Shown here piece by piece: positions 9,280 through 20,129 of a stretch of DNA of 64,000 nucleotides (position 1 is its first letter; each line of letters begins with the position of its first letter). The DNA is from Massariosphaeria phaeospora (Eukaryota > Ascomycota > Dothideomycetes > Pleosporales): positions 310,001-374,000 of the forward strand of contig JAADJZ010000033.1 of NCBI GenBank assembly GCA_011032825.1, read 5' to 3'. Below the pieces are notes generated by a model. The model searched no databases. It was not told where the DNA came from and saw only the letters and a list, made by a program, of their open reading frames with translations. The translations under genes and the position numbers were made by a program.

Positions 9280-10704
9280 TCAATACTCCTCCTCCTCCTC
9301 CTCCTCCACCTCATCCTCTACCTTCACCACCACCTCCTCCCCGTCCTCCACCTCACCACCAACACCACCATCATCTGCAAACAGATCGAAAAAATCACCG
9401 CCACCACCACCACTACCACCGATACCAATATACAACTCATTATCAGCCGCGGAAAACACGTCGCTAGGAGCGACGAGGGTGGTGCCCGCAACGCCGTCGT
9501 CGTTGATACCGATGTCGCGGCCGCCTTTGTCGTCGTTGTCATCGTTATCGTCGTCGCGGACAATGGCCCCCCTTCCCTCCAACGCCCGCCTCACCATCTC
9601 GCAGCCCCTCAATCCCTCAGCGCAGTCGTTGCCATCGCCTCCCCCCTGTTGGAAATAGACTTGCAGCGCCACAACCTTCTCCAGCATCAGCGCGTGCTGG
9701 TCCTGCGCAGACGCGGGGTCCTGCGTCTGCGCCTGCAACTGCAAATGCGCTCGCGGCGACGACTGCGGCCGCGTGGGCGCGCTCGCGTTCGTGTTGTTGA
9801 GCACGGCCATGGCGCCGATTTCGATGATGCGGGAGCTCTGGAGGGCTTTGTCGGCGGGGCTCATGTGCATGAAGCGCGGGGGGTGCTGGAGCTGGAGCGG
9901 GTGCTGAAGCTGGAGCTGGTGCTGCAGCGGTGCCATATCGGCGAATGGAGCCACCATGCTGGAGGCAGGCACGGCGCCGCCTGTGGAATGGGCCTGCATG
10001 CTACTAAGCGTATCCAGATCGCCTCGCACCGCGTAGCTGCCAGCACCGCGGTGATGTATGCCCAGCGGCATACTAGTCGGGGCGTGACTCCGCGGGTTCC
10101 TCAGGAGCCCCGGCTCCTGGCTCGCACTCCTGCCGCCGGTCCGCGCGCGCTTCGCGCCTCTCTGCTGCTCATGGCTCAGGCGGAGGAGGTCCGCGTTTGT
10201 GGCTGTGGCGAGGCGTTCGGCGTCGCCTTGGCTGAGAGAGCGGCGGTGGTGGGGAGGGTGGATGCGGGAGCGTTGCGGGGCTGCTGCTAGTGGCGGCGGG
10301 CAGAGGAAAGTGTTGGTTTGGGCGCGGGTGGGTAGGGGGCGGTGGTGCCTGTATTGCGGGTTTGGGTGGAACGACTGCTGGAGTTGGAGCTGGCGCGGAT
10401 ATGGATGCGGAGTGTTCAGTGCGGGCGTGGACGGGTATGCTGTTGAAGTTGTGTGCTGGCCGAACGCGTAGCCGGAGAAATCAGGGGTAAAGGCACGCGA
10501 GTCTGTTGCGGCGATGGAGCCGTCGTCCAGCGAGAAGTCGAAACTATCGAGCACCTCGGAGCTGGCTGGAGAGAAGGTGGCATCGGCGTCGCGTGTGGCG
10601 AGGAAGTTGTTGAACTGCTGCAGGTCGAAGCTGCTTGGCTCTAGAGACTGCGGCAGGAAAGGGTCTGCCGCGGTGCCGTCGAAGGGAGTACTGGGCTGAG
10701 ACAT
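9280..10704 (-). CDS. Gln/Pro-rich protein with acidic tail, 474 aa, unrecognised
   Basis: This is a single exon opening at ATG 10702-10704. The N-terminal third is rich in Ser, Asp and Phe (DSFDFSLDDGS), like an acidic activation region. The middle is low-complexity Gln/His/Pro (repeated LQLQHP). A basic patch (QQRGAKRARTGGRS) may be a nuclear signal. A short structured-looking segment, ADKALQSSRIIEIGAMAVLNN, follows. The last 100 residues are Asp/Gly/Glu runs ending in EEEEEEEY. No DNA-binding domain is visible. A transcription-associated nuclear role is only an inference from composition. Simple-repeat codons (GTC/GAC, CTC) make slippage alleles likely. Confidence 0.6.
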   Translation of the reverse strand: MSQPSTPFDGTAADPFLPQSLEPSSFDLQQFNNFLATRDADATFSPASSEVLDSFDFSLDDGSIAATDSRAFTPDFSGYAFGQHTTSTAYPSTPALNTPHPYPRQLQLQQSFHPNPQYRHHRPLPTRAQTNTFLCPPPLAAAPQRSRIHPPHHRRSLSQGDAERLATATNADLLRLSHEQQRGAKRARTGGRSASQEPGLLRNPRSHAPTSMPLGIHHRGAGSYAVRGDLDTLSSMQAHSTGGAVPASSMVAPFADMAPLQHQLQLQHPLQLQHPPRFMHMSPADKALQSSRIIEIGAMAVLNNTNASAPTRPQSSPRAHLQLQAQTQDPASAQDQHALMLEKVVALQVYFQQGGGDGNDCAEGLRGCEMVRRALEGRGAIVRDDDNDDNDDKGGRDIGINDDGVAGTTLVAPSDVFSAADNELYIGIGGSGGGGGDFFDLFADDGGVGGEVEDGEEVVVKVEDEVEEEEEEEY

Positions 10705-11425
10705 TTTCGATGGCGACCTGTCAGTCTTCCTCAGTCGGGACGGATCGAGATGAGCGCGTGATTGAACCGGGGCCAGGAGTGCGATGTGATGTTACACAGA
10801 GAAGAACGGATAGGCACGAGGTGGCCGATTTAAACAGATCTTGCGTTTTGAGCGGTGTGGCGCTGAGACAGCGTTTTTGGATTGCGTGTCGGTGGCGTTG
10901 GAACCCGTATATGTACACGGGTGCTTGCATGGAAGCAGGGTGAACTGTCGACAAACATTGCGGACGGACTTCAAATAGACCTGTAAAGATGTAAGCCACA
11001 TAGTAGAGAATGGATTAAGTTTCGCTTTAAAACCCCCAAAAACCATAAATGATAGCTCTTCCGCCTAGATCAGACTCTAAGAAAGAGTTTGCTGCGAATG
11101 CTAGCTATTGTAAAGGCCAATAACCATACCCATAGTCAGTAGCATACATGGAACAGACATCCGGAGCTTGGCCATGGCGCGTTCGTCGCGGATATTCTTC
11201 GTAGTTATAACATGAGATCGTTATGTAAACACTTCCAAACGTAGAAAAGTTGCGATTCGTAGCGAGCCGAGAGACAGTGTGGAAGCCCTTGAATATCGCT
11301 TCAGAGAGGCCCCAGGTGCTGGCTATGCAACCAAAACGCCGATTGTCCCAATGTAAATTTCCCACGCCCCCTTCCGTATAATAACAGATGGTATAACATA
11401 TTACAACCCTCCAGCGCTTGGTTGT
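10705..11425. other. Intergenic: promoter of the Gln-rich gene and 3' end of the next gene
   Basis: No gene could be supported here. The sequence is less GC-rich than its neighbours, and no long repeat or transposon end was noticed. Confidence 0.4.
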
Positions 11426-11995
11426 TTATGGTTTTTTCTCTTCGTTACTCTTCCCTTCCTCTCCATCCTTCTTACCCAAATTGAACGCTTCAGAAATCTG
11501 CTCCATGATGATGCTTGCGTAAGATCTCCCTTCCTCGTGCGCCCGTCTCTCCTCCTCCATCCGCCTCTCCTTCCACCCCTCCGTCTCGTCCCCCATCCAG
11601 ATACGGCGTAGTATGTCTCTCTCTTCTTTCTTCTTGCCACCCTCCCTCAGCGCTAGTTTGCCTTTCTCGATATCGTCCTTCTCTTTCAAAAGTTGCTGCG
11701 CCTCCCTCGCTCTCTCGGTTGGCATTGAGGATACCGGCGACCTTAGCAGCTTGGAGCCGACAGTCTCGATGATGCTGCGGCCGGTGTAGGTGGCGCTGAG
11801 GTGGTCCGCGGACCAGTAGAAGCCGAAGCCGAGGGAGAGGGTGTAGAGGTCGAGTTTTCGCGGTGGCATAAGCACAATTAGGGGACATAGGACCACGCCG
11901 CCGATTGCGAGATTGCGTGTGATTTTGTCGTAGCGTTCTTTTTGCTCTTGCGCGAGGCGCAGTTCGGGGGTGAGAGGGGGTTGTAGAGTACCCAT
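11426..11995 (-). CDS. Small fungal membrane protein (often labelled rhomboid-family), 189 aa
   Basis: This is a single exon with ATG at 11993-11995. The N-terminus PPLTPELRLAQEQKERYDK is amphipathic. Two hydrophobic stretches follow (NLAIGGVVLCPLIVLMPP and LDLYTLSLGFGFYWSADHL). The rest is a charged coiled-coil-like region rich in Glu, Lys and Arg, ending in EGKSNEEKKP. Proteins of this shape are widespread in filamentous ascomycetes under the name 'rhomboid family membrane protein'. At this length it has no room for the six-helix rhomboid protease core, and I see no GxSx or catalytic His. Proteolysis should therefore not be assumed. A mitochondrial or ER membrane site is plausible but unproved. 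Confidence 0.75.
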   Translation of the reverse strand: MGTLQPPLTPELRLAQEQKERYDKITRNLAIGGVVLCPLIVLMPPRKLDLYTLSLGFGFYWSADHLSATYTGRSIIETVGSKLLRSPVSSMPTERAREAQQLLKEKDDIEKGKLALREGGKKKEERDILRRIWMGDETEGWKERRMEEERRAHEEGRSYASIIMEQISEAFNLGKKDGEEGKSNEEKKP

Positions 11996-12397
11996 TGCTG
12001 TGTGCGCAAGCGAAATAGCTATTGAGTTGGGCTGGACTGTACAGGTTTCGCAATGGACGGGCGGTGGTGTTGTAGAGATGGCTTCCAGATGGTCGCGAGT
12101 CCATGATGCAAGAGATCGCGGTTAGCGAAGGGCTCGGCAAGACCTGCCTAGAACAACATGTAGGAAGTTTAGGCGTGAATTAATATCAACGGATCCAGGG
12201 TTATTTTATTTCTGCGACGTACCGCACGTTGATGAGCTGAAGCATAAATGGTGTGTGCCATATCACACACAGCTTGTGATGGGTATTCTAAAAAGATGGG
12301 AGAATAGGCGCAATAAGGCATAATGTAGCGCATATGGACATGTCCAAAGCCTCCGGTGCAGCAAACTACATTCAAATTTCCTACACAATGAACCCAG
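11996..12397. other. Intergenic gap between two minus-strand genes
   Basis: This 402-bp stretch holds the 3' end of the coiled-coil gene and the promoter of the small membrane-protein gene. Nothing else is recognised. Confidence 0.4.
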
Positions 12398-13185
12398 TTA
12401 CATCTTTCGTTTCTTGTAGCCTGCACCACCTCCATCCCTGCCCTCTGCGGCTTCTTGGGATAACCCAGCCTCCTTCCGTTTTAACGGCTCCACGATACCA
12501 CTCCATTTCAGCTTTTTTGTGGGACTTCGATCCATGTCCGGGTTACCGTCCTCCCCGTCTCCAGTGCTGTCCTTTCTGCGCTCATCGATCGCGTTGTACT
12601 TCCGCTTCTGAGACGTGCTGGGTGACTCCATCAATCGGCGCAGCCGACTCTCTTTTAGGCGGCGATTGACTTCCTCCGTGACATCTATATGTTGTGCCGG
12701 GTACTCATATCTAGCTCTATTCGGTATAGAGGCCGGTCGTGGGCTTAGGTTTACGAAAGGTGCCGTTTGCGCATTTTGTGTAGCGGGTGGAGTGGACTTG
12801 AGGGTGGATTCTGACGGCTTCGTACCCTCTAAACTGAGTCGCTTGTTCGAGCGCTGGCAAGTTAGCTTGTAAGTTCTGTATCCTGCTGGCGCCGGTGTAA
12901 ACAGAGGTGAATTCATTACCTTCTTCGACGTCAGCCCCTCGCCCTCTAGCTGATCCCGGAACCGCTGCATGTCATCCTGCAACCGGCCAGACTTGTTCCT
13001 CAGTGCTATGAGGTCAGTCGCGAGCCAGTCGGGTGCATTGTGATCCGTAGCATCGAGTGTCTCATTGAGGAAGGCTAATTGCGAGCGCAGGTTGTCGATG
13101 TGCGTGTCGAAGTCCTGTGACCGCTAATTTAGCGAAAGTATAAGTCGACTGGAAAGCCTTGTACCTCTAGCGAAAATCCTGGCAT
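12398..13185 (-). CDS. Coiled-coil, basic nuclear-type protein, about 245 aa, unrecognised
   Basis: A tiny first exon (13165-13185, MPGFSLE) joins exon 2 (12398-13114) across a 50-nt intron with GTACAA..CAG ends, giving SLEDFDTHIDNLRSQLAFLNETL. Residues about 8-75 have a heptad-like coiled coil. The C-terminal half is basic and carries KRKYNAIDERR and PTKKLKWSG, likely nuclear signals. A further in-frame 66-nt intron may lie within about 12840-12935 (GTAATG ... GCTAACTTGCCAG). Splicing it would join SKK to RSNKRL and shorten the protein to about 223 aa. No catalytic motif is visible. A kinetochore, spindle or transcription role would be guesswork. Confidence 0.65.
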
Positions 13186-13812
13186 GTTGTGTTGTAGTTG
13201 TGAAAGACTTGTTGCAGACGCCCAAACGCTCCAGGGTTCCCGGACCGAGAAGCTCCGCGCGACGATCCTTTCCGAGGGACTTCCGAGATCTCGGAATGGC
13301 CGTCTCCCTGCATACGAACTTCTTCACATGCACTGCATCATTTATAAACTTTTATCTCATCACAATAGTAATCCTGCCAAAGACATATATAAATTCTAGT
13401 TGTTTGTACTAGAGACCTTCTTGAGCTGCAACGTGGAGACAGCCTTATGTTCGAGAGATGGAGATCATCGGAGACAACTAGAGTTGGGTTATGACCCTAG
13501 CATGTTAATGTTCCGGTACAATTCAAAAGTGCATAGTTTTCAGGCACGGCTGACACCCTTGCGTTTGCAAAGAGGGGGCCATACAGGGTCCCGCCAGTCC
13601 CTTGCCTCGCTACTGGAGTCACTACTCAAAGGTAAAGCCCTGCAAGTGCAGTATAGGGTCAAGGACGTATGTCTGCTCAGTTATTCGGTCGTAGCGAGAC
13701 CAAGAGAAACACCGAGCCGCTGATAGGGTGTGATGAGATTTCACACGGGAGGCAATCGTAGAAACGATACCGTCGGGACAGAAGCGCACAATTCTAGGTG
13801 CTTTTCTTATCC
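13186..13812. other. Intergenic stretch, nothing recognised
   Basis: This holds the 5' side of the coiled-coil gene and the 3' side of the DUF4604 gene, both on the minus strand. Open frames here have no family resemblance. Confidence 0.4.
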
Positions 13813-14330
13813 TTATTCTTGATCACCAAAAGAGAGCTTGACAGCCTTGCCTTTCTTCTTAGGCTTCCTGGTGACCTTCGGGCCGGTCGGGTTCGCAGAT
13901 TTCCCCTCATCCTGTTCTTCGGAAATGATCTTAACAGCTTTTCGTTTCTTCGTCACTTTACCGACTTCAGCGATGTTATCCTTGGGCAATGCCGCAGGCT
14001 CGCCGAGCTTGGATTTGTCGTCGGGACATCCCCCGGTTTCCTGTATGTCCTTGGGGTTCTTTCCCGCTGCTAGGGCCTCAAATTCAGCTTTCGTCAGGGA
14101 CTGGTTCGTGTCTTCCAGGACGTAGGTTGGGTCGTCTTCCTCTTCATCCTTCTTCATGCGCTTGTTCCGGGGGATCGGCTGCTCGTGTCGCACAGAGTCG
14201 TCGCCGGCCATCTCTCCTCGTAGCCGCCGTAGAAAGGCGGGCTGTGAGGCATCTGATGTCGTCGTCAGAAGCGGTTGTAGTCATCGGGGATCGCTCTACC
14301 GTAGCTAAGGTCTTTCGCTTTGAAGCTCAT
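13813..14330 (-). CDS. DUF4604-family protein, 156 aa
   Basis: Exon 1 (14300-14330) encodes MSFKAKDLSY. A 47-nt intron (14253-14299, GTAGAG..CAG, branch CTGAC) leads to exon 2 (13813-14252), which continues DASQPAFLRRLRGE. This start fits the family's usual opening, a short 'SF.AK.L.Y...PAFLR.LRGE' block. Further family marks are DDPTYVLEDTNQSLTKAEFEAL in the middle and the C-terminal GKAVKLSFGDQE box. The protein is small, Lys/Glu-rich and probably nuclear or nucleolar. The family's function is unknown. The promoter lies in a 0.9-kb region shared with the divergent GT15 gene. Confidence 0.9.
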
Positions 14331-15229
14331 GATGTACAAGTTTCTTGTTGGGATTGGTAGCGGGCCTGAGCACCGTCGTGCGAGGACAGGTGTCCAGTTC
14401 TGTTACTATGTATCACAGGAGAAGTAAGGTTGCGCGTGCAGCGTGTGGAAGTCGAAGGAGGATGCGAGATAATGCTGCGGACAAGATGGAAGACCAGCAG
14501 CAACACGGCTCTCACCACGGCTCTCACCACGGGCTTGCTGCGGAGCGGCGATCAGCCTCGGCCCTGATAGGTCTAAAGCGCGCGGGTGGCGGGAGTTGGA
14601 GATCGTGCGGCTCGTAGAAAATTTGTCTTGGCGCTCACCGATCAACGAGACCTCCGGGGCCTCCCTGCATCTTGCATCTCTGCTGCCCTTGCCCTTCCGC
14701 CGACTCCAGTCATCTATCTGCCGTTTGCTCGCCAGCCAACCCATTCCCGCAATGCCGAAGCCGCTCTCCCCTGCCTAAGGCCCGCTTGGTTGAACTGCGC
14801 ATCCCTTGATTGTTCTGCGTAGCGGCCGCGATTTCCTTGGCGCGTACGCACGCCGTCGACGACACACCTGGGCACCTGTGACCGGCGAACCGTCAAACCA
14901 CTGCACACTCGCGTCCCGCCGCTCTACTCGCGCTCACGGGCCCTACTACGCGCTTCATCCCGAGCCCGCAGCCGACTTCAGCATTTCGATCTGACACCGT
15001 TCGGTTTCGAATGCTTTGACACTCCTTGGAGTCTTCTCCGGCCGCTCGTTACCTCCTCTCGACCTCCCTACGCAATAGTGTCTACCGTTTACACTGCGCA
15101 TTCCCATCCTCCGTCGAAGTTACCCGTCATATCGTGGCCCGTATACCGTACACCACGTCGCTTGCGGTCCTGAACAAGGGGAAGAGCCTGTGATAGGCAA
15201 GTCCCCAGTGACACTCCAGAGACATCGCC
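14331..15229. promoter_or_regulatory. Divergent promoter region, DUF4604 gene / GT15 gene
   Basis: Starts face away from each other across 899 bp. The segment near 14501-14532 contains a direct repeat of CACGGCTCTCAC. The 3' half is C/T-rich, typical of fungal 5' leaders. No coding frame was supported. Confidence 0.5.
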
Positions 15230-16962
15230 ATGGGGCTCCTCCAGGATGTTACCCGAAGACTGCCCACTCCGAAAGGCAGCCTAGAGAAATTTGACGACCT
15301 CTCACGCCGCGCCGAAAGGATCTCCCCACGATTAGCCTTCTTCCGCCGTCGCATACGAATAAAAGGGAATTCGTCCATTTCCATACCACTCGGCATAGTT
15401 CTGCTATTTCCATGTCTTGTCATAATCTTAATACTCGTCCTCTTCGTGAGGCACCCGGATTCCCAGGGGATGATGATGATGCCCGCTGGCGGTCCCCCAT
15501 CAATACTGTGTGTGACTTGACTTTATTTTCTATGTTGCAACTCAAGTTCTAACAATACGCAGAAAGATAAGCGAAAAGTACGACAAAGTATTTGCGACCG
15601 GCTGTCTCGACCCTCCCGTGGACAAACCTCGAGCGAATGCGGCTTTTGTTGTGCTAGCGAGAAATAAAGAGCTGGACGGCGTTCTACAATCTATCAAGTC
15701 TATCGAGAGGCACTTCAACCGCTGGTTTCACTACCCATACGTATTTCTCAACGATGGAGACTTTAACTCCACATTCAAGGAGGCAGTTCTGAACCATACG
15801 AGCGCACCCGTAGAATGGGGAAAGATCACGCCGGATCTATGGGATTTCCCAGAGTGGGCGGAACCCGCAGTTGTGAAAGAAGGCATCCAGAAGCAGGGCG
15901 ACGCGGCAATCATGTATGGTGGGATGGAAAGCTATCATCACATGTGTCGTTTCTACTCGGGGTAGGTTTGCCGTGAGCCTGTCTAATTTCAACTCTAACT
16001 TAACTCTGTGTAGCTTTTTCTACAAACACGAGCTTCTCCAGAAATATGAGTGGTATTGGCGCCTGGAGCCAGAGATCAAGTACTTCTGCGACATCACATA
16101 GTAAGCCTTTCCGCTATGTCAGCCACAGCAGTATGATAACCTTCGCAGTGACCCCTTCATCCACATGATTCGAGAAAACAAGACATACGGCTTCACTATC
16201 GCCGTCAAGGAGCTCAAGGAAACAGTACCCAACATCTTTCGATACGCGTCGGCTTACAAAAGGACGAACAACATTACTTCACAAGGCCTGTGGGAGATGT
16301 TCGTGGAGAAACCCGAAGAAGACGAGACCAAGCTTCTCAAGGATGACCACAAGTCCAAAACGCCGCTGCCCCAAGGGATCCTCAACTCGGAGCGCGGAAC
16401 AGGAGCCCTCCCAGATATCGATTCGGACTCAATGGAAGGGGAAACATATAACATGTGCCACTTTTGGAGCAACTTCGAGATTGCCAAGCTTGACTGGTTC
16501 CGGAGTAAAGAGTACAACGATTTCTTCGAGATGATGGACCGCAGTGGGGGATTCTGGATGGAGCGGGTAAGTTTAGCCCATGGTTTGATATAGTTACACT
16601 CTAACATGTTGCAGTGGGGAGATGCCCCCATTCATTCGCTCGCCGCCGGAGCGTTGCTGGGGCCTAGTGATATCCACTACTTCCGCGACTTCGGCTACCG
16701 ACACACCACGATCCAGCATTGCCCCGCCAACGCACCCGCGCGGCAACTGCCCAGGATACCGTACCTTGAGACGACGACGGAAGACGAGAAGAAACGGCTT
16801 GAAGAAGACGAGTACTGGGCATCACCCGACCCGCCTCGAGAAAACGGCGTAGGATGCCGGTGTAAATGTGACACGGACATTGTCGATGTCGAAGGCAAGC
16901 AAGGCTCCTGCCTCGCCGAGTGGGTGGATGTTGCAGGAGGCTGGTCTTCGCCCGGATCCTAG
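15230..16962 (+). CDS. Alpha-1,2-mannosyltransferase, KRE2/MNT1/KTR family (GT15), 509 aa
   Basis: It transfers mannose from GDP-mannose to O- and N-linked glycans in the Golgi. Five exons join in frame: 15230-15507, 15563-15961, 16014-16100, 16149-16566, 16615-16962. Introns are 48-55 nt, some with visible TCTAAC-type branch sites. It is a type II membrane protein with a cytoplasmic basic N-terminus and an anchor at about residues 54-74 (IVLLFPCLVIILILVLFV). The family catalytic blocks are present: PRANAAFVVLARN, YPYVFLNDGDF, WRLEPEIKYFCDI, YNMCHFWSNFEI, and GDAPIHSLA followed by a YRHTTIQHCP histidine block. Length is slightly above the yeast enzymes because of a Cys-rich C-terminal tail (VGCRCKCD). 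Which KTR subgroup it belongs to cannot be decided by eye. Confidence 0.95.
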
Positions 16963-17813
16963 CCCAGTTGCTGTTCCGTCTCTTTGTTCTTGCGACGATA
17001 CCTTTCCCTTGGTAGCCAGCATTTCCACTTTTACCGCTCCTGCCGCTGTCTCACGGCGCAGTGGCGGCTCTTTCTTGTCGTAGCAGCAAGGCTTTTCTCA
17101 GCGACGGTGCAACGATACGGGATGAATTGGGGCGTTGTTGGCGTTGCATGTGCACTCGCACTGTATATATAGCTATGCTTGGTGTAACGTCTGCGAACTG
17201 CGCGAGACTAGCGGCCATGATAGAGCATGAAAGCCGGAGCTTGGAAAAATTTCAAACCCTTCTGATTGCTCCTCTCGTCACAATATTGAACGCATGACCA
17301 CGCCTGGCGGCGAACCTTGGAACGGCCGACGGTGGGCGATAACCTGGCGGGACTGATTGGGGGGGGCGGCGCCAAGGCGACGGGCGACTAGTGCAAATAC
17401 GTCGGAGCCGGTCTTTGGCGGGGGAGCCCTCTTGGACGCTGCAGGAGCGACCTTGGGCGCCGCTCACCACCCAACGCTTGCCCACTCCCACTGCACCCCC
17501 CAACCCCAACTCCAACTCACCCCTTCACGCAGTCCGCACCACAACTAACCCAGGGCTTACAGCGGAGCGCCCTTCGTCCCTCGCCACGCCCCGGCTCTTC
17601 AACCATCGACCAGAACGTGTTCGTGCAGGCCGGCCGCCGCCGCCCCACTCGCAGCATCACCCCGCGCAAGGCTTCCACGCGCGTGGCCCTTGGCTCTCTA
17701 GGTTAGGCAGCGTCCGCAACCCTTCTCTCATAGCTTGTTTCGGGCCTCCACGACGGCTCCCACCTCACAGCCCACGACCTGGCCTCTGTTCCGTTGATTG
17801 TGGACGCGCTGAC
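16963..17813. promoter_or_regulatory. Intergenic region and long C-rich leader of the next gene
   Basis: After the GT15 stop the sequence is unremarkable to about 17290. From about 17440 to 17813 it is C/T-rich and could be transcribed leader. An open frame extends upstream of 17814 without an ATG in frame, so I place the start at the first in-frame ATG. Confidence 0.45.
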
Positions 17814-20129
17814 ATGGCCTCCAGCAGCCCTGAGTCTTCTCAGGAACTCCGCTATCCTCCCATCCGCGTCAACCGCTCTTTGGCCCGCTTGGACCTCAAC
17901 AAACTCATCATGAGATCCAACGCTCGACGAGAGCCCGACGAAGCAAACAGCTCGCTCGACGAGAGCTGCTACGAAGTAGTCAGCGTGTCGGAGGCGTCGG
18001 ACGACGAGGGTCACACCGAGTCTCTGGCATCGATCGACGACCACACGCCAGACGATGTCTCCATTATCTCCGACGACGACGAATATGCACAAGACATCGA
18101 CGCCTCACAACACCTGCCTTCTACGCCGTGCTCCGAGCCTCTTGGGGCCCCGCTCGAGGCTCATCAAGCAACGAGTCCGGATGACAGTACGCTCACTGAG
18201 CTTGCTGACATGAGGGGCGGCGAGACTCCGCTTATCAAGTTGGAGGAATCGCCAGCGACAGAACACAACGGCACAGATGCATGGGCGGTCATCAAGGCAT
18301 TCGACGGCCAGCAGGGCCTACCGAGCATTCTTCAACAGTACGGATGTCCCGAGCTCAGACTCACTGTCCACGCGGCTCTGTCTAAACGCTGTATGCCAGC
18401 ATGTCCTTCGTTCCGGATTCTCTATATTGGAAGCTTCCCGGACTGGGCAGAGAGGGAGATCAACAACCACATAGGTGTCGCACTTGACGCTTCTCCTGGC
18501 TCGTCTCGGTTCATCCAGGTGCGAGGCCAGCTGGAGCCTTACGGCACTGCTCTGAATGTAGATCATTGCACCACTCTCGACATCCAACCCGGTTCGTCCG
18601 AAGTACAAGTCACACTCGATGACGGAACGCTTTTCGCTTTCGGGCCGCGGCGAGCCACTCGTGTCCAAGGCCCAGCACCACTTCCCGATCTAGTCATCTT
18701 CTGCCATCCATCGGGCTCTGATTCTGTCGCCGAAGTGGAGAAGTTCCACCTCGCTCGCGATGCCTTCCAACAACATCAGATCGGCTGCCTTGACATATCG
18801 CTGATCAGGCCCTATGCCACCTATCCCCGAGGATTCGGCTCTAGTCTGAGCAATCTAGGCTTACGTGTTGAAGGCCGCCCAGATGGAAACACAGACTTCG
18901 AGCTACAGGAGACCCTTCCGATTGATCACTATACGTTCATAAACATGGATCCATCGCAGCTGAACCGGCACTTGGCTTTTATCACTCCCTGCTCGAGCTT
19001 GTCAGACTCTGGACTCTCCGAGGCGAAAGCAAGCACCTGGAGTATCCGCAGTGTTCTTCCAGGTTCTCGGAAGGGTACCTCTAGCGGATCGTCCTCAGAG
19101 TGGCTGGCCCGACGTAACATGTGGGCAGCTGTTGTAGCACTCACTGCCATGCTCACTTTCTGCCTCTTGGGGTCAGCGTATATTCCCGGGGTTCCATACA
19201 ACATCACGAAGCATGGAGTAGGGTCTCTGCCTTCTATCCTGCCTTCACCTTCTGATGTAGGCATCATCTCGTCCATCGCCGCATCTTTACCTGGGGCGAC
19301 TCATGATGCAGTCACTTCTGCCGGGACCAAACCTCCAACTATCGACCTTACTACAAGCCTTGCTCCGATGCAACTATCTCAATTGTCAGGAGGTCGCCAC
19401 GATCAAGAAAAGGCGAGCGGTTTTGAACTCGAAGCTACTCATGATCATCAGTTCGTTCTCACGCCTTCTAAGCACTTCGTCAATGGGAAGTCGAAACCTC
19501 AGCTTCAAATCCAGGTCTTCCGCAATTCGATACCCGTCCCTGTTCGGTATGTCCGTACTCTGAGTGGCGCTTACATCGTGGACCTTGAGCAAGAATATCC
19601 GCTTGGTAACTTCAATGTGAGTATCGCCACACATTCGAAGCCGATAATGCAGCAATCGTTCGACGTCAAGCTAGGCTCGAGCAGATTTACCCTATCTCAG
19701 CTCGTTCTTGAGGAGGTTAATCGCCTGTCTGGGATCGTCTTCCAGGATGCAGCACTTGTAGGACACAGTGCGAAGAACCTGTCGTCGGGCATTTCGAAGT
19801 CATTGCAAGGTGGTGCAATTGCTGCATTCAATTCAACCCGGCTCTTGGGACTGCAAATTCACAACTCAACTCAGACTGTCGCGCTGCATCTACAGGGAGC
19901 GAAGATGGAGGCCAATCGCCGGCTACAGATTAGAAGCAAAGTCCTTCGCGAGGCCCCCGGAGCGACGTGGATGAAGCTCCGAAAGATTACTGCCCCGGTG
20001 AGGACTGCGCCAACGGTATTGAAGGCACGAAGGAACGCTCTCGGTGTCTATTACAAACTCGGGCAGGTCGTAGGTTTGTCAAAGAAACAGGTGGCAGAGC
20101 AGCCAGATCAAGAGGTGTATTGCGACTGA
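17814..20129 (+). CDS. Large single-pass membrane protein, 771 aa, function unknown
   Basis: This is a single exon. The first about 150 residues are acidic and Ser-rich (DDVSIISDDDEYAQDID). A folded-looking segment follows at about 165-400 (FRILYIGSFPDWAEREINNHIG; LPDLVIFCHPSGSD; FINMDPSQLNRHLAF). One hydrophobic span lies at about 433-458 (MWAAVVALTAMLTFCLLGSAY), preceded by a Ser-rich linker. The C-terminal part has a beta-rich block (LTPSKHFVNGKSKPQLQIQV ... YIVDLEQEYPLGNFNVSIA) that could be Ig-like, then a helical basic tail. No signal peptide is visible, so the N-terminal half is probably cytosolic or nucleoplasmic. No enzymatic motif was found. Family not recognised. Confidence 0.75.
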   Translation: MASSSPESSQELRYPPIRVNRSLARLDLNKLIMRSNARREPDEANSSLDESCYEVVSVSEASDDEGHTESLASIDDHTPDDVSIISDDDEYAQDIDASQHLPSTPCSEPLGAPLEAHQATSPDDSTLTELADMRGGETPLIKLEESPATEHNGTDAWAVIKAFDGQQGLPSILQQYGCPELRLTVHAALSKRCMPACPSFRILYIGSFPDWAEREINNHIGVALDASPGSSRFIQVRGQLEPYGTALNVDHCTTLDIQPGSSEVQVTLDDGTLFAFGPRRATRVQGPAPLPDLVIFCHPSGSDSVAEVEKFHLARDAFQQHQIGCLDISLIRPYATYPRGFGSSLSNLGLRVEGRPDGNTDFELQETLPIDHYTFINMDPSQLNRHLAFITPCSSLSDSGLSEAKASTWSIRSVLPGSRKGTSSGSSSEWLARRNMWAAVVALTAMLTFCLLGSAYIPGVPYNITKHGVGSLPSILPSPSDVGIISSIAASLPGATHDAVTSAGTKPPTIDLTTSLAPMQLSQLSGGRHDQEKASGFELEATHDHQFVLTPSKHFVNGKSKPQLQIQVFRNSIPVPVRYVRTLSGAYIVDLEQEYPLGNFNVSIATHSKPIMQQSFDVKLGSSRFTLSQLVLEEVNRLSGIVFQDAALVGHSAKNLSSGISKSLQGGAIAAFNSTRLLGLQIHNSTQTVALHLQGAKMEANRRLQIRSKVLREAPGATWMKLRKITAPVRTAPTVLKARRNALGVYYKLGQVVGLSKKQVAEQPDQEVYCD

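Noticed and set aside
11426..11995. Active rhomboid protease
   Set aside because: The protein has too few membrane spans and lacks the Ser/His catalytic motifs.
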